Shown here: piece by piece, positions 47,205 through 59,560 of the stretch
Layout of the letters: every line of letters starts with the position of its first letter
Position numbering within the stretch: position 1 is the first letter of the stretch
NCBI GenBank assembly: GCA_032622095.1
Contig: CP136067.1
Coordinates: 134,111,990-134,175,989 of the forward strand
Direction: 5' to 3'
Source of the DNA: Siphonodentalium dalli
Taxonomy: Eukaryota; Mollusca; Scaphopoda; Gadilida; Siphonodentaliidae
Length of the DNA stretch: 64,000 bases
Position numbers and translations under genes: made by a program
The notes under the pieces: generated by a model
Told to the model about the DNA's origin: nothing
Database searches by the model: none
Seen by the model: the letters and a program-made list of their open reading frames with translations, nothing else

Positions 47205-47613
47205 AATTGTATTTATAATAATAATGATAATGATGGAGCTTATATAGTGCGAGGGCCCTAAGCGCTTCACATTATTACTCCAGCTGTTGAATAATGCCAT
47301 GTTGAGCAATCCTTAAACGCGTGCTGCCATAATGGCGCTTCACAAGATTGCTCTTGGCTTACACTTACCCAACAACCAGGTCCCAATTTATCGTCTAGGT
47401 ACGACGAATCGAGCACAGTTCAAGTGAACTTGCCCAAGGGTCACAACCTGGCGCGAGATTTGAAACAGCGTGTGGCTATATACAGCACACACGTCGCTTA
47501 ATCAGGCCAGTCCTATGTTGTGGAGACGAGAGTCCACCGGCCGGGCGCGAACTCACGCCGGTGCAGTAACACCATTACAAGTCCGACACTCTAACCACTG
47601 GGCTACCACGTCC
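47205..47613 (-). mobile_element. tRNA-derived SINE
   Basis: Read on the minus strand from 47613, GGACGTGGTAGCCCAGTGGTTAGAGTGTCGGACTTGTAATGG resembles a tRNA head with a good A box (TAGCCCAGTGG) and a weak B box (AGTTCGCGCCC). The body ends in TAAGCGCTT-type sequence and an ATT-rich 3' tail (TCATTATCATTATTATTATAAAT), as SINEs do. Confidence 0.6.
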
Positions 47614-48419
47614 ACAAGTGACTGGACAATTTCACGCCTTACATGTTACCATTAAGATATTTTACTTTTACATCTACATAAATTTGAGTTGTAACTGTGA
47701 AACATGTAGCTTTGTTCTTTTTATGGCTTAAAAGGGCATGCCGATTCATGTTTTAGAATGGTCGAAATTAGTATTACTCATAACTGAATAGTGATGGGTT
47801 GGCTTATCAGCTATTACTAGTATCGTTTTTTTTATTTACAGCCATATTTATACAATAGTTAGTGAAAGGCAAACACATTACGCGAGCGCGGTCTTTTTCC
47901 GGATTAAATTCTACGAGGCAGATAACAAGCTTGATCTTCTGCAAACTGCAAAGTTTCATAAGTATTGTCTATCACTTTATGCATTGAGGATGTACATTTC
48001 ATCAAAACTATGATCGTAACATAAGAACTAAGATGTATTTTTCAGTTACGAATAATACTAGTTTCGACTATTCAAAAACATATGAATCGTAATGCCTACC
48101 GGGGAATCATATTGTCACCATGGGAACCTGGCTAATTCTATGGTAAATTAGCAAATTAAGAGCAAAAAATTGGTGTTGACCCATGAAAAATACCACTGGT
48201 CTGACCTTTATTAGTTACGGTCTTGATATTAATTAAACGGTGTTGAACCGTAAAAAATACAATGGTCTGACTGTTACTGGTTATGGTCTGCATGTTACTT
48301 AAACGGTTTTATACGGTAGAACATGCTGCGGCCTGACCGTATGTTTAACGGTCAAAGGTTGGCAGCGAGGTTGCGCGGTTTCAGACCGTTAAAGCGACGG
48401 TCTTTTTTCTAACAGTGCA

Positions 48420-49140
48420 TCTATAATAATATTAACACCATACATGCATTCAGGTATCGGCAATAGCTCGAAGACGAGTATGACCCGTCACACAGTAGAA
48501 TTTCAACCAGGCTTTGCTAATAGTTAAATATAAATGACTCAAGCATTCAAATTTTCTCGAAAATGTATATTTATAACCGAAAGTTACTCTTCCAATAGAT
48601 TTGTCAAACATTAAAAAACGGACCAAATGTAGCGGATAGTTGGTTTTCACATCATAAATTCCCATCTACATTTTTGGAAGATTGTTATAGCATTCGCCGA
48701 GGTACCCCGCGTCACCACACTAAATGGAAGTACGTGGAAGGCATTAGCAGCTATGATTACTACATGTAGATCAAGTCATGAATCGGTATTCCACATGGCT
48801 TATACGCCCGTAGATATATTCCACCAGTTCAAAACCTTGGAACTTTATGATGTTCTGACGAGTAACTTAATATTATTGAGCAAACAACGCAGAGAATATA
48901 TGTGTGTGTTAATACATGTTCCTTAATAATCTATGTCTCACAGGGGGTTGGTCACAGCTCGAGATGGCATGATTTTTTTTACTTTTGTGAACCGATATCA
49001 CAATAAATATTGTCATGATTGCGCGGGAGAAAATCCATGATGGTATGCGACGAAAGGCAAAATTGGATCACCAAAATGTTTTAGTGCAATCGCGAGTTGG
49101 GACTGTCACCTACGATAACTGTGAAATACATTGTTAAACT
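48420..49140. other. Intergenic sequence without recognised features
   Basis: No gene, repeat pair or conserved motif was seen. Confidence 0.4.
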
Positions 49141-49159
49141 ATGGAAGGCTGTTTACTAA

Positions 49160-49450
49160 TAAGTCGGCTTAAGTGTAATATAATTGGACTTAAGTGCAAT
49201 TGCTTACATCTCTATCAAATTGCGCAATTCAGTTAGGGCAATAACCATATAGCGCAAAAGCCATAACAAGATATAAGAATTAATGGGTTGTTGTATATGG
49301 TGGTCAATAATAGCATTTAATCTCAATTCAAATGCGCTTAAGTGCAATTAAAAAGACAGTTTTTTAATTGCGCTTTAGCACACTTGCTTCTCACCCCATA
49401 ATGTTAATGAATTTAAGAACAACTAATTCAATTGCGTTTAAGTCAAATTA
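49160..49450. repeat. Degenerate TTAAGTGCAATTG repeats
   Basis: GCTTAAGTGTAAT, ACTTAAGTGCAATTG, CGCTTAAGTGCAATTAAAAA, TTTTTAATTGCGCTTTAG and CAATTGCGTTTAAGTCAAATT occur on both strands in 290 bp, including one 15-bp hairpin near 49345. Confidence 0.5.
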
Positions 49451-52230
49451 TTAAATAAATGTGAAAACGGCCTCCATGCATATTAAACCGACATGGCTCA
49501 TCTCAAAACAAAGTACATGTATATACACGTATCACTGAAAATATGTGTTTTGTTTCTTATACGCTTTATGAATTTGAGATCGATTTGAGTCATTTCAATT
49601 GTTTTTGTCAGAGGGTGGACCTGTAAAGCATGGGAATAAATTTCAGAGCTGTCGAGCCTGTCGTCGCGCTGATACGTGTATGGTACTACATAATTTCGAT
49701 GATTAAAACAAAGAGAAATCAGTGTGTGAAGTTTTAAAATTGTTGAGATAACGAAATATAACTAGACCGGTACATCTGCAGTAAACTGAAAAATATTAAT
49801 GAGCATTTGATTTGTGCAATACAGGTAGCCCGAACCCCGGTTGTAGATGTACACTATGGGACAGAAAATTCAGGACAGATAATAGACGATATAAAATACT
49901 ACCAAGTATTTCGTTCAATTTTCAATTAATTTAATTCTCGTTTACATTTAACAAAGGCATTGCTATAAATATATTAAGTGCATGTAGCGTGTTTATTAGT
50001 TTTGTGAAAAAATTCCACACTGAACATTGCTTATTTGGGTCTGCATGTTTATGATACATGCATTTGCTCCCTCCACTGGAAACTTGAACGCTTGGTTGTG
50101 TTTCTTATTTATCTGTTGATGCTAGCTAGGTGTGTTTTGATGACAATTGCACATAATAATACAATGCTTATGATGTCAAATATACCTGGATCAACCACAG
50201 CATTTTACTTCTAAGATGTCATGTTTGTGGTTCTTTTTACATCTTTACATGTAAATAATAACGAACCAAAGCCTGACGCTTTGGTCGTATATGGACTATA
50301 TCTGATTTTGTGACGTCACCAACTATTATCTAATACGACACTGTTGTTTTGAATTTTTGCGACCACTTTTGTCGCACAGTAGATCGGTGGTATTAAAGCA
50401 TTATGTCGTAATCGGAAAGAAGTGTGTGTCTTTCAATTGCGGGCGATCCAAAATGAGGGGCGTTACTGTGAAGTGCATACGTAGCGGTGGTTTACATTCA
50501 ATTGAGATCATATGACATTAATGACAGCACTGTCAAATATTTGCATTGGAGTGGCCTAAAGTATAATTCGCGCGTGCAATGGGAAATTCTGAATCACTCT
50601 AGCAGAGCGGGAGAGAATACCGGAATCGTAATCGAAATTCGTGATGCATGCAAAAGTTATTATATCGCGTTTAAATTATCCTAATATTACATAGTACGTA
50701 CATTACGTGAATCTGATAATCCTTAGATATCCTTCTATGTTCATGAATCGACAAGGAATACATAATTATGAACAAAGCAGAAGATACATTCAGGTTATCG
50801 CGGATTCGGTCGATACCGAAAGCTACATGATAACGTTTTTCGTTGAGTTACATTGAAATCGACATGAAATTTCATGAATGAAACGAACATGATGATATGG
50901 TTAACTTCAGTAAAATACCCCTCTCTCGACAACAAATGGTCTTGACTTTTGAATACTTTTAGTTTGATGTTGGGAATTTATATTCTGTAATAATTTGTAT
51001 AAAAGGAACGGCTTAAACATTTATAAGTGTTTTAGGTTTTAAGTCTGAGGTGGTTAGCTTGTAGTCTGTTTGCATTGTGACTCTGTTATTTCTCGTATGC
51101 CCGTATGCATGATTGACCTAATTTATACGTCGTAATCACACTACGATATAAGGAGTAAGTGAATCTTATTTGATGGGAATACGTATATATGAATTAATTT
51201 TATAATATAAAAAAGACAGATATACCCTATCTTATGCGTGTAGTTTAGCTGTGGTTCGTTGGTTACGCTAGCGTATGGTCATATTAGACCATACAATGTA
51301 CACTTTTATAACTGTTTGAGATGGTTTTCGCGTAATAAAGAGTTAGATTTTGAATTGCATAATATAGCATCATACCCAATTTATTACAATGAAGAATAAA
51401 GCAGTCACAATTATTCCAGACCAATGCAAACAAATGTTGATAAGCAGTGTGGTCCACTCGAGCAGGGAGCAATCAACTGGATTTAGGCCACAGTATTAAT
51501 TTATACGGTGGTCAGCTTAACCTGGTTATGAACCCATGACCCACAACTCATCTCAGCCCAATTTCCATTGACCATCAGGCATGACATGAAATATCTCAAA
51601 TGTAGAAAATTATTTGTGGGTAGTTGCATTTCTAAATGAAAATAATCATTAAATTTTGCAAATCAAGAATAATCAAGTCTCCTTTCATGATCTTCTTATA
51701 TATTTTACAAAAGTTCCTGGTACCTGAAAACAGTCAATTTTTGTATATTGTTCGTGCCATAAAAATAGAGTAAATGAGGTCATAATACCCAATGGGTAAA
51801 TTGTTCTTTAATACTGTGTCAAAATAATCGCTTTTACCAAATTTCACAAATAAATTCCTGACAGATTTGAGAAAATCCATTTTAAAATACCAGGACATTT
51901 TGGAAAAACGTGCGTCTGACCCTTAAATGTTTACTGTATGTGCGTAATTGGACGTTATGTGCAGGTAAAACAGCCGTGACTGGAATTTTCGATGATATTA
52001 ATTGAATGAATATATCTTTTAGTGAACAAAGTGCTTTGGTACTCGTCTGTCAGCTTGGTTTACTGAGGTAAGTACATACTATGTCTTTATATGACGAACT
52101 GATAATTACCATTGCCGTCAATCCATGTCCACTTCAAATTCATATTAATGTGACCCCATATTTTAAGGATAATATTGCTGTTGCTGTAGGTTGCAAGTAG
52201 TAGACTAAACATATCACATGTACAACATAT
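49450..52230. other. Intergenic sequence, no gene supported
   Basis: AT-rich. Short frames (for example 50487-50684) have no recognisable domain, signal peptide or exon-like borders. Confidence 0.4.
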
Positions 52231-52249
52231 CGTATCTATTTCATCCAGA

Positions 52250-52410
52250 TTGCTAAGTTGATTAATAAAGAGAGCTAAGTTTATTAATCAAAATAGCTTA
52301 GTTGATTAATTAAGATAGCTAAGTTTATTAATCACAATAGCTTAGTTGATTAATTAAGATCGCTAAGTGTATTAATCAAGATAATAAGTTGATTAATCAA
52401 GATAGTAACT
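52250..52410. repeat. Minisatellite of 20-22-bp units, GATTAATNAAGATAGCTAAGTT
   Basis: Seven or so units alternating AAGATAGCTAAGTTTATTAATC and ACAATAGCTTAGTTGATTAAT. Confidence 0.8.
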
Positions 52411-52463
52411 AACAGTTGATTGGTGTGGCGGTTCAATGGTACAATAATTCATGAAACAACTAA

Positions 52464-53852
52464 GGCCCGTTCCAAACGACGGATTTTTGTCGACTCGAAT
52501 CTAATACCAGACCCACAATTGTATTAAATGCGTCAAAAATGCGACGTTTGAAACAATTAGATCCGTGTCAGACGTACCACAGACGAATCTCCGTCCAATT
52601 CAGACGAATCTTCGTCGGTGATGTGTCTGAAATCCGTCTTGGTTTCAAACGACGATTTTTGTCGACTCGAATCTACATATGACGAGAAGAGCCGAAATAT
52701 GCCGAAGTACGAATGCAAATGATATGATAATGATATGATAATGATATAATAATGAGGGAATTCCCCCTATCTGCGGAAATACCCACATGCCGTCATTTGT
52801 TGCACGCTCTCTTTATTATAAAGAGAGAGATTATATATATGCTATATCTAAGCATTGCTTAGGTATTCTGGTAGTTTGATTTCTCAACCAACAGGGCATG
52901 TCACTGACTCACATCTTGTAATGAATATGGTATCGCTGATTTATAATAATTCAGATATACCGGTATAACGGGTAGGGGTGGTATAGCAACTGATTTATAA
53001 TAATTCATATAGACCGGTATTCATTATTGTAAGGGGTAGGGGGTGGTAGTCTCTGATTTATAATAATTCATATATATGTATACAGTATAAGGGGTAGGGG
53101 TGGTAGCAACTGATTTATAATAATTCACATATACCGGTATTCCTTATTGTAAGGGATAAGGGGTGGTAGTCTCTGATTTATAATAATTCATATATACCGG
53201 TATTCCTTATTGTAAGGGGTAGAGGGTGGTAGTCTCTGATTTATAATAATTCATATATACCGGCATTACTCATTATAAGGGGTAGAGGGTGGTAGCCTAT
53301 GATTTATAATAATTCATATATACCCGTGTCCATTATTATAAGGGGTAGAGGATGGTAGCCTATGATTTATAATAATTCACATATACCGGTATTCCTTATT
53401 ATAAGGGGCTGGGGTGGTAGTATATTAAATCCATATATACCAGTATTTACATGCATGGTATAAACATACATGGCAATTGGTTGCACGATATAACATTTAT
53501 TTGTAGCGCCTATATAGTATATTATATACCTATATGTACTATATACATCCTCATATACACATGCACATATATTCGTGCTGCCATCGCGCACATTCATATA
53601 CATAATTTGTACTGTATCTTGGTATATGTGTATAACATACCGGTATATATGTAGGCCTCTATATCTACGCGCGTACGCGTGATCATTTTGTGACGGCAAC
53701 AGGGAGGTTATCTTTAAATAAATCGATCGATGTATTAGATTCGACGGGACAAAGATGCGTCCGTCTGTAACAAAATCGACCGCAGACGCATCACCGACGG
53801 ATTTAATACAATTAGATTCGAGTCGACAAAAATTCGTCGTTTAGTACGGGCC
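52464..53852. mobile_element. Harbinger-like element carrying a minisatellite
   Basis: Ends GGCCCGTTCCAAACGACGGA... and ...CGTCGTTTAGTACGGGCC with TAA on both sides (52461-52463, 53853-53855); TTTTTGTCGACTCGAATCTAAT is mirrored as ATTAGATTCGAGTCGACAAAAA. A TAA target and GGSCC ends fit PIF/Harbinger. No transposase was seen; the middle is tandem repeat. Confidence 0.75.
52938..53425. repeat. Minisatellite, eight units of 54-64 bp
   Basis: Each unit has TGATTTATAATAATTCATATATACCGGTATT...ATAAGGGGTAGRGGGTGGTAG. Unit starts are near 52938, 52992, 53054, 53112, 53174, 53238, 53301 and 53363. Confidence 0.9.
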
Positions 53853-53859
53853 TAACGCT

Positions 53860-55870
53860 CGTCCGCTGCATGGATTCCAGATAGCATGCAGATATCCGAA
53901 ATTCTGAAACGACTTTAGAGATCACAATGATGACGTAGGTTCCTGGACCTGTAGAAAGAGCGAACAGACTCTCGTGTGTACACATATACATCCTCATCAT
54001 GTGTGCTATAGTACTATAACAGCAACTCTTTACCCTCACAATACGAGATATATTTTCCGACTACATGTGTACGTAAAACAGTGGTTTAAAAATCCCAGAT
54101 GTTTAGGCATGTCGATAGAGAGTTGGATGGGATATATATGCAACACTGAATTATATAGATTGTGAACACAGCTAGTGTGTGTGCGAAATCACGACTGTCT
54201 GCGTGAAATCATTGCAAATGTTTGTTTTGGCAACCATTTGAAGGACTATTCTTATGAGGAAAAATCACCATAAAACTACACAGTGTCTGAATAGTTGAAT
54301 CAGTATTGAGTGTTTATGTCTGCCAGATTATTCATAACGTGGTTGAATACTATTTATGTTGTTTTATGTTGTTTGTTGTCCTTCACACAGTGGTGTCATC
54401 CTAGGCAGTATTATTGTCTGTGTAAAATGGAGTTCACTTGGTTACCAATTGAGTGTATCAACGCAGAACACCACGTAGATAATAGTTACTTTCTCTCCTC
54501 TTTATCTACATGCACTGGTATATTGTCACAACATGCCTCTTGGTACATTAAGAACAATGTTTAGAAAGTGATTGAGCCGTTTTCATACACGTTGTTAGTG
54601 GTCTGGGAACAATATTTTCCATAACACTAAGACGATAGAAATATGAATAAGTAATATTTGTGCATTTTGCCTGTCATTGTTCTGATAGCTAATTATAATA
54701 AACTACCATTTTTGAGTTTAACGGTTCTTAATTAGAAATAGCATTTATTTAAAATTTGCCGGGATCAGATTAGTTTGTGCATCGGCCCATATCTTTCATA
54801 TATGCAAATGTATTGTCAGCGCAGTTTTGTTTATTTATCTTAATTCCAAGGGGTAATGTGTGCATTTGTTTACCCATAATCTTCAAAAACGTGTTTTAAA
54901 TGTTACCCATGATCATCAAGTTTACATCATGCAGGCGACACATACTATGAAAATAATGTACGTGGATAACATGATCACTGGCAACTTTTATTGGTTGCCA
55001 AATTAAAATCTTTCGCGTCATACCGTGACCTTGCCTACTCACATTATAGTGTACTTCAGGCTGACCGGCAGTCAGAATATGATGGAACTTTAGGAAGATA
55101 ATTTCTTATATGTGTCCGACATGTCTTGTGACTACAATGGTGTGTTGTGCGGTTGCATGGTATGTTGTGTGGTTACATGGTTGGGTGAGCATGTATTAAA
55201 TAGCAAGAGTAAACTTTTCAAAATTCACAAACTGACTGGGTTATCTTAATGGGAACATGCTCAAAGTATGCCGGTCGTTTGAAATTTTTTAAATGTCAGA
55301 ATAACAGGTTAGCGACGTGTGGACCTCTCCTTGGTGACTTTGCACCTGCATACACCGGGATTATGATGAGGGTTGACTGTATATATAGGGATACCAATGG
55401 CGCAGGTTGAGGGTAAGAGCAAACTCGTCTTTACTGGTTCGATATATATTTGAAACTCCCATAAACTACAGAAAGCATTAACATTTATCTCAGAGAAATA
55501 GTCTCACACGGGAAACCTACAGCATCTAATATTCCGATCTCGCATATGGCTACAATCATCCGTCTTCATTCTAAAGAGTTATCACGGTCATGGTACATCT
55601 AAATCACTTGCTGTCCACTATCAAACACAATTCACAACAGGGATCGAGTGAGCAGTCCACACAATAGGGGATAATGGCACGAAACAATATGGCAATGCTC
55701 ATCTACCGCAAGTTGAATAAACAGCCATAATTATTCCAGTGTGCATTCATTGATGTGATGGCACGGTGCCTCCAGGTCTCACTGTGGCATGCGGTTATAT
55801 TCAGCGTTAACTTAGCTTATCATGCGGTCGATGTGATACAGCACTAAGCCGTTCTTCACATGAGATGTTA
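53860..55870. other. Intergenic sequence, no gene supported
   Basis: An 84-codon frame at 54310-54564 has a hydrophobic start and several Cys, but nothing else supports it. The remainder has no repeat pairs that I could see. Confidence 0.35.
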
Positions 55871-55884
55871 AACGAGTTTTGCAC

Positions 55885-56088
55885 CGCCATAACGGATATT
55901 CGCATATATTAGAGAATACATTGACTTAACAACAGTTACCTTAACCCTGTTAGCCAGTGTATTATATTATATATGCGAGGCACACCATGGAAGACTCTCA
56001 TGCATATCCATGTACAATGCATTGGCACAATGATGATAAGTAATGCTTCACCGGTGCCGCTCCCGCCTTCATGAAAGGGCTGCAATGT
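55885..56088. mobile_element. Diverged relative of the piggyBac-like MITE
   Basis: GCATATATTAGAGAATACATTGACTTAACAA...GCCAGTGTATTATATTATATATGCGAGGC...TGCTTCACCGGTGCCGCTCCCGCCTTCATGAAAGGG follows the order of 21600-21920. Confidence 0.6.
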
Positions 56089-56099
56089 CCGACTTAAAC

Positions 56100-56830
56100 A
56101 CAATTGGGTTTAAAATTTACACACAAAAAAAAAACAGATTCTAACCTAACGTTTAGTCAACCGAATCCGACTAAACGTTGGGTTAGAGCTGTTCGCTAAA
56201 CCAGTTGGGTTAGAAAATGTAATCAACCATTGGGTTATGGTAACCCAACTGTGTAACAAACATTGTGTTAAATTAACCAAACGTTGTGTGTGAATAACTA
56301 AACATGGGGATAGAAAAAACCTATGTCAATATACAATCATATTTAATCACAATGGATGAGATTTTGTTAATTAATTAAGATTCCCAATAATAAGTCCAAT
56401 CACTGGATTTATTTCGGACCTTAACGTCTTAATATAGAGAGATATTGAATTAAACCAAACTTCGAACCAAATAATATGTATTTGTAATATGAAAGTCCCA
56501 AACTATGTGTAACATATACAGTCTTCCTTTTCGGGAATAAATTGAAAACCTACAAGACAAATACATAACTATATAATTCCGACATAAAAGATGTTAAGGA
56601 ACGGTGTATTTTGTTTAGTTTGATGCCAATAAAGAGATGTAAATATGACAAAGAGAGCTCACATCCAACAAATCATTATCAAGGGGCGCAACTAACTAAA
56701 CTAATCTACTCTAACAATCAAACCCAACAAATGAACCCAACTTCTGGAATATGATCTTACCACTGACCCAACTTTGGATAACCCAACAATTTTGACTACA
56801 CTTTATTTTGGGTGGCACAGACAGCCTCAG
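56100..56830. mobile_element. Possible element with AACCCAACT / AGTTGGGTTA motifs at both ends
   Basis: TTGGGTT-type motifs recur on the left (56104, 56177, 56210, 56233) and ACCCAAC on the right (56663-56795). Ends were not located; probably a decayed inverted-repeat element. Confidence 0.35.
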
Positions 56831-56998
56831 GGTCATTGGGGTACAATGCATTTTGAAAGTAGACGTTTGTCAATCACAACCTCTCATTCGTAGGTTCATT
56901 GACACGATCTAATTATGTTTAGGTATTAAATATGTACCGATGGTAGTTTTGTGATGTCATATCGGAGAGGAATATCTTGTGTTGTGAATTCAAGTTAA

Positions 56999-57478
56999 AG
57001 GCACGTGAGGCCTTAGTTGTCGAAAATATTCATATTTGTTCCAATCACCGTAAAAAGAAAAACATTAAAACGCATATATACCATGACCATCGCGTAAACA
57101 GCATGTTATCATAAAGATTTACTATATTTTACCTAAGCAAGAGCCTGATTGTGTTACAGAAGACAGCACAATGCTGCTGGCTAATCACACACAAATGGCA
57201 TAAACGCTCTTTATACGTTCCATATCAGGAATTCACCAACAAAGAACGCTCTTTATGTTTATCATCATAATATAAACAAACACCAGAAAAGTAACTTTTT
57301 ATGCTTTTGTTTACATAACAATGGTCAAATATATGACAATAACATACTGTTTATGCGATATTTCTTATTTGTATACGGACAAAGTCTGTCTACATTTTGT
57401 TGTTCTTTCTGTTTGTGGCGGTTTTTGACGGGTGGAAATATTTTCACAGGATACCCACCGCCAAGGCCAACCGTACCT
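56999..57478 (-). mobile_element. TTAA-flanked MITE family A, complete inverted copy
   Basis: Ends AGGCACGTGAGGCC ... GGCCAACCGTACCT with TTAA at 56995-56998 and 57479-57482. It matches 4990-5276 and 8346-9314 and defines the family's full length as about 480 bp. Confidence 0.8.
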
Positions 57479-57489
57479 TTAATGTATAT

Positions 57490-58640
57490 TGGGTGACTGT
57501 GTTTTGCCGTCAAGGGTGGATACTATTCGCGGGCAGTTTCTGAAATTGTTGACATAATTCATTTGTCACGCCACTGTGCTCGGGTTTCAATATTGTTTCG
57601 AACTGTTTTGGGGGCTTAAAACATGGAAACAGCAACTATGTATATACATTTCGTCTGACGTTTGTGTAAAGTGGGCACTCCAGTAGGAGCTTTTTGATTG
57701 AAGTGCCTCTTTTTCTATTGATAGGGAGTGGTTACTTATTCGTAATCTAATCATCGCTTCGCGTGATGGCGTTGAACCAACATAATTTTTACGAAGACGG
57801 TGCTAAATTGTATGCTGTTTTATAAGTGATATAGACGCGCAGTTTGTTTCCATTTGGATTCAATATATCGCCAAAAATGGCTTCGACAAATTTAGTTTCA
57901 TAGGATAATTTTTTATCTGATTCGATTTTTTTTACAGCCGTAGCTGTTAGTCAAGCCGGAAAATCAATGTATTTCTTAACAACATATTATTTATTATGAT
58001 TGACGTCGTGATGCTTCTAACGTTGACCTGATCCGAGTCAACCCAGCATAATACTTATTAATGCAACGAAGTGTGGCTTCTATAAGCACGGGACATACCT
58101 ATGTGGCAACAGTGTGACTGTTTCTCTGTGACATTGGTGGAAACAATAAGCTATTCTCAGATGACTCAATATGATTTCTTTGGCAATAGAGTTACGCTTC
58201 TTCGTGTATATGTGAGGCGCTGTAGTTATTGTTCAGATTCCAGCATCGAGGCAGTGATGGGCACACAGATGTAGTTTTATTTCATAGACATGGCACGTTA
58301 ACAAAACTAAATATTTCTCGAAATGACACGACATATTCAAAGGACAGAGTGCAGAGTACATAACTAGTGCCTTCACTCAGTTGATGACCGATAATGTCGA
58401 CCACAGCATAGCAACTTTGTATGGCAGAGGGACCTTCCATGGAATGATTACAATTTCTACACCCATGAATAAATCGCCACTGAACATGAAGTGTGATCAT
58501 AAGACAAACGCGATTGAGGGTTGATGAGCTCGTGATTGACAAAGAGTGTCCATTCTTCAATATGTTGATGTTATTAGCAAAGGAATTTCCAATATCAAAC
58601 TGATAACTCTTCTTCCTTTGGCCACACCGTATATCCTCCC
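57490..58640. other. Intergenic sequence upstream of the decayed ORF
   Basis: No supported gene. A 129-codon minus-strand frame (58671-58282) is antisense to the likely upstream part of the transposon-associated ORF and has no recognisable domain. Confidence 0.35.
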
Positions 58641-58642
58641 AC

Positions 58643-59560
58643 ATGTTCTCAGCACAGGTCTTATGTGGCACTCAGCATGCTTGTTCAGTAAGAGTGACAC
58701 ACCTGGAGCGAACTGGTCAGGTTTCACGCATTCTGACAGCTGAGAAATCAGATGTTCTGTTCCGTCCCATCATCGATCTGAATCCGTCAAATTACGACTG
58801 CATTTACTCTACACCATGTATGTGGAGGAAATGGGCAAGTAGATTGAACATCCAAACTCCATGTCTCCCTTTAGACCAGCTTTTGCGGTTCAAGGCTGCA
58901 AACATAATAACCTCAATGGACAGAGTGCGTACGCTTGGATGATTTTATACTGTAATGAGCTTCATGTGGAGTAACGGCTCGACGACGAAGGGGTCGGGGT
59001 TCGAAGAAACTTTGGAGAACGTGTATGGTCCGAATACAGTGACCCATGTTATATCTGGAAAGGCAGTGGCGAGGGCCTTGATTGCGCTTTTCAATAAGCT
59101 GAAAGCTGAAGTTGTCCCAGTCGAGAAGTACGTCAGTTCTGCAGACAATGAATCCATTAAGGGAACACGATGACGCAGCAGAATCACACGTAAAACAGGT
59201 GAAAACACAAACTGGCAAAAGCACTTACTAGTTTCTTTCAAGAAGGCGAATATTCACAGAAAGGAACTGAGACAGTACTTGATGGCGAAGCTCTTCTCCA
59301 TAGAATGAAGTGGGTCAAAAACTCAACATACAAGGAAGTAGGCACTCAATATCTGAAGTATGTCCGAACAAAGTTGCATCGTGTTCGATGGTTAAGGCCA
59401 TGGCCCATCTACTAAAGTTCACAAACACAGGCGGAAATATGGCAAAACATATGCCAACGTTTGGATCACTGAAACAACGGAGAGCCACAATAACCAGCAA
59501 AGTTTCCTCCGAAATGAGAAATAACCATACCAACTATCAAAACCCTAATACATTCTAGAA
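58643..59560 (+). pseudogene. Decayed transposon-associated ORF
   Basis: Two adjacent frames, 58643-58942 and 58955-59173, carry PIIDLNPSNYDCIYST, then TPCLPLDQLLRFKA, then MSF...GSGFEETLENVYGPN and SGKAVARAL. I recognise this order from a recurrent uncharacterised ORF of coral and mollusc genomes, usually multicopy and near mobile elements. Here it is broken: the frame changes between 58942 and 58955, where a Gly-Phe-x-Thr motif is expected, and stops follow at 59171. Later fragments up to about 59560 may continue it. The recognition is from memory of the family, not a search. Confidence 0.5.

Larger units (their letters stand above)
45162..48417. mobile_element. 3.26-kb inverted-repeat element with nested insertions, upstream of gene 2
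   Basis: Ends CACTGTTAGAAAATACTGTCGG ... CGGTCTTTTTTCTAACAGTG. Both terminal regions are full of ACGGTYTGACCGTT-type motifs (45180-45265 and 48195-48405). A mariner-like MITE and a SINE lie inside. No transposase was seen and no target duplication is clear. Confidence 0.6.

Noticed and set aside
47570-47613. tRNA gene on the minus strand
   Set aside because: Only the A-box half is tRNA-like; the cloverleaf cannot be completed and the sequence continues into a SINE body with an ATT tail.
53451-53654. Overlapping frames on both strands near the minisatellite
   Set aside because: They arise from ATATAC-rich low-complexity sequence inside the Harbinger-like element.
54310-54564. Possible secreted peptide with a hydrophobic start
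   Set aside because: The first residues could mimic a signal peptide, but there is no propeptide site, no homologue in the window and no splice context.
58282-58671. 129-codon minus-strand frame
   Set aside because: It is antisense to the region immediately preceding the decayed transposon-associated ORF and contains no recognisable domain.
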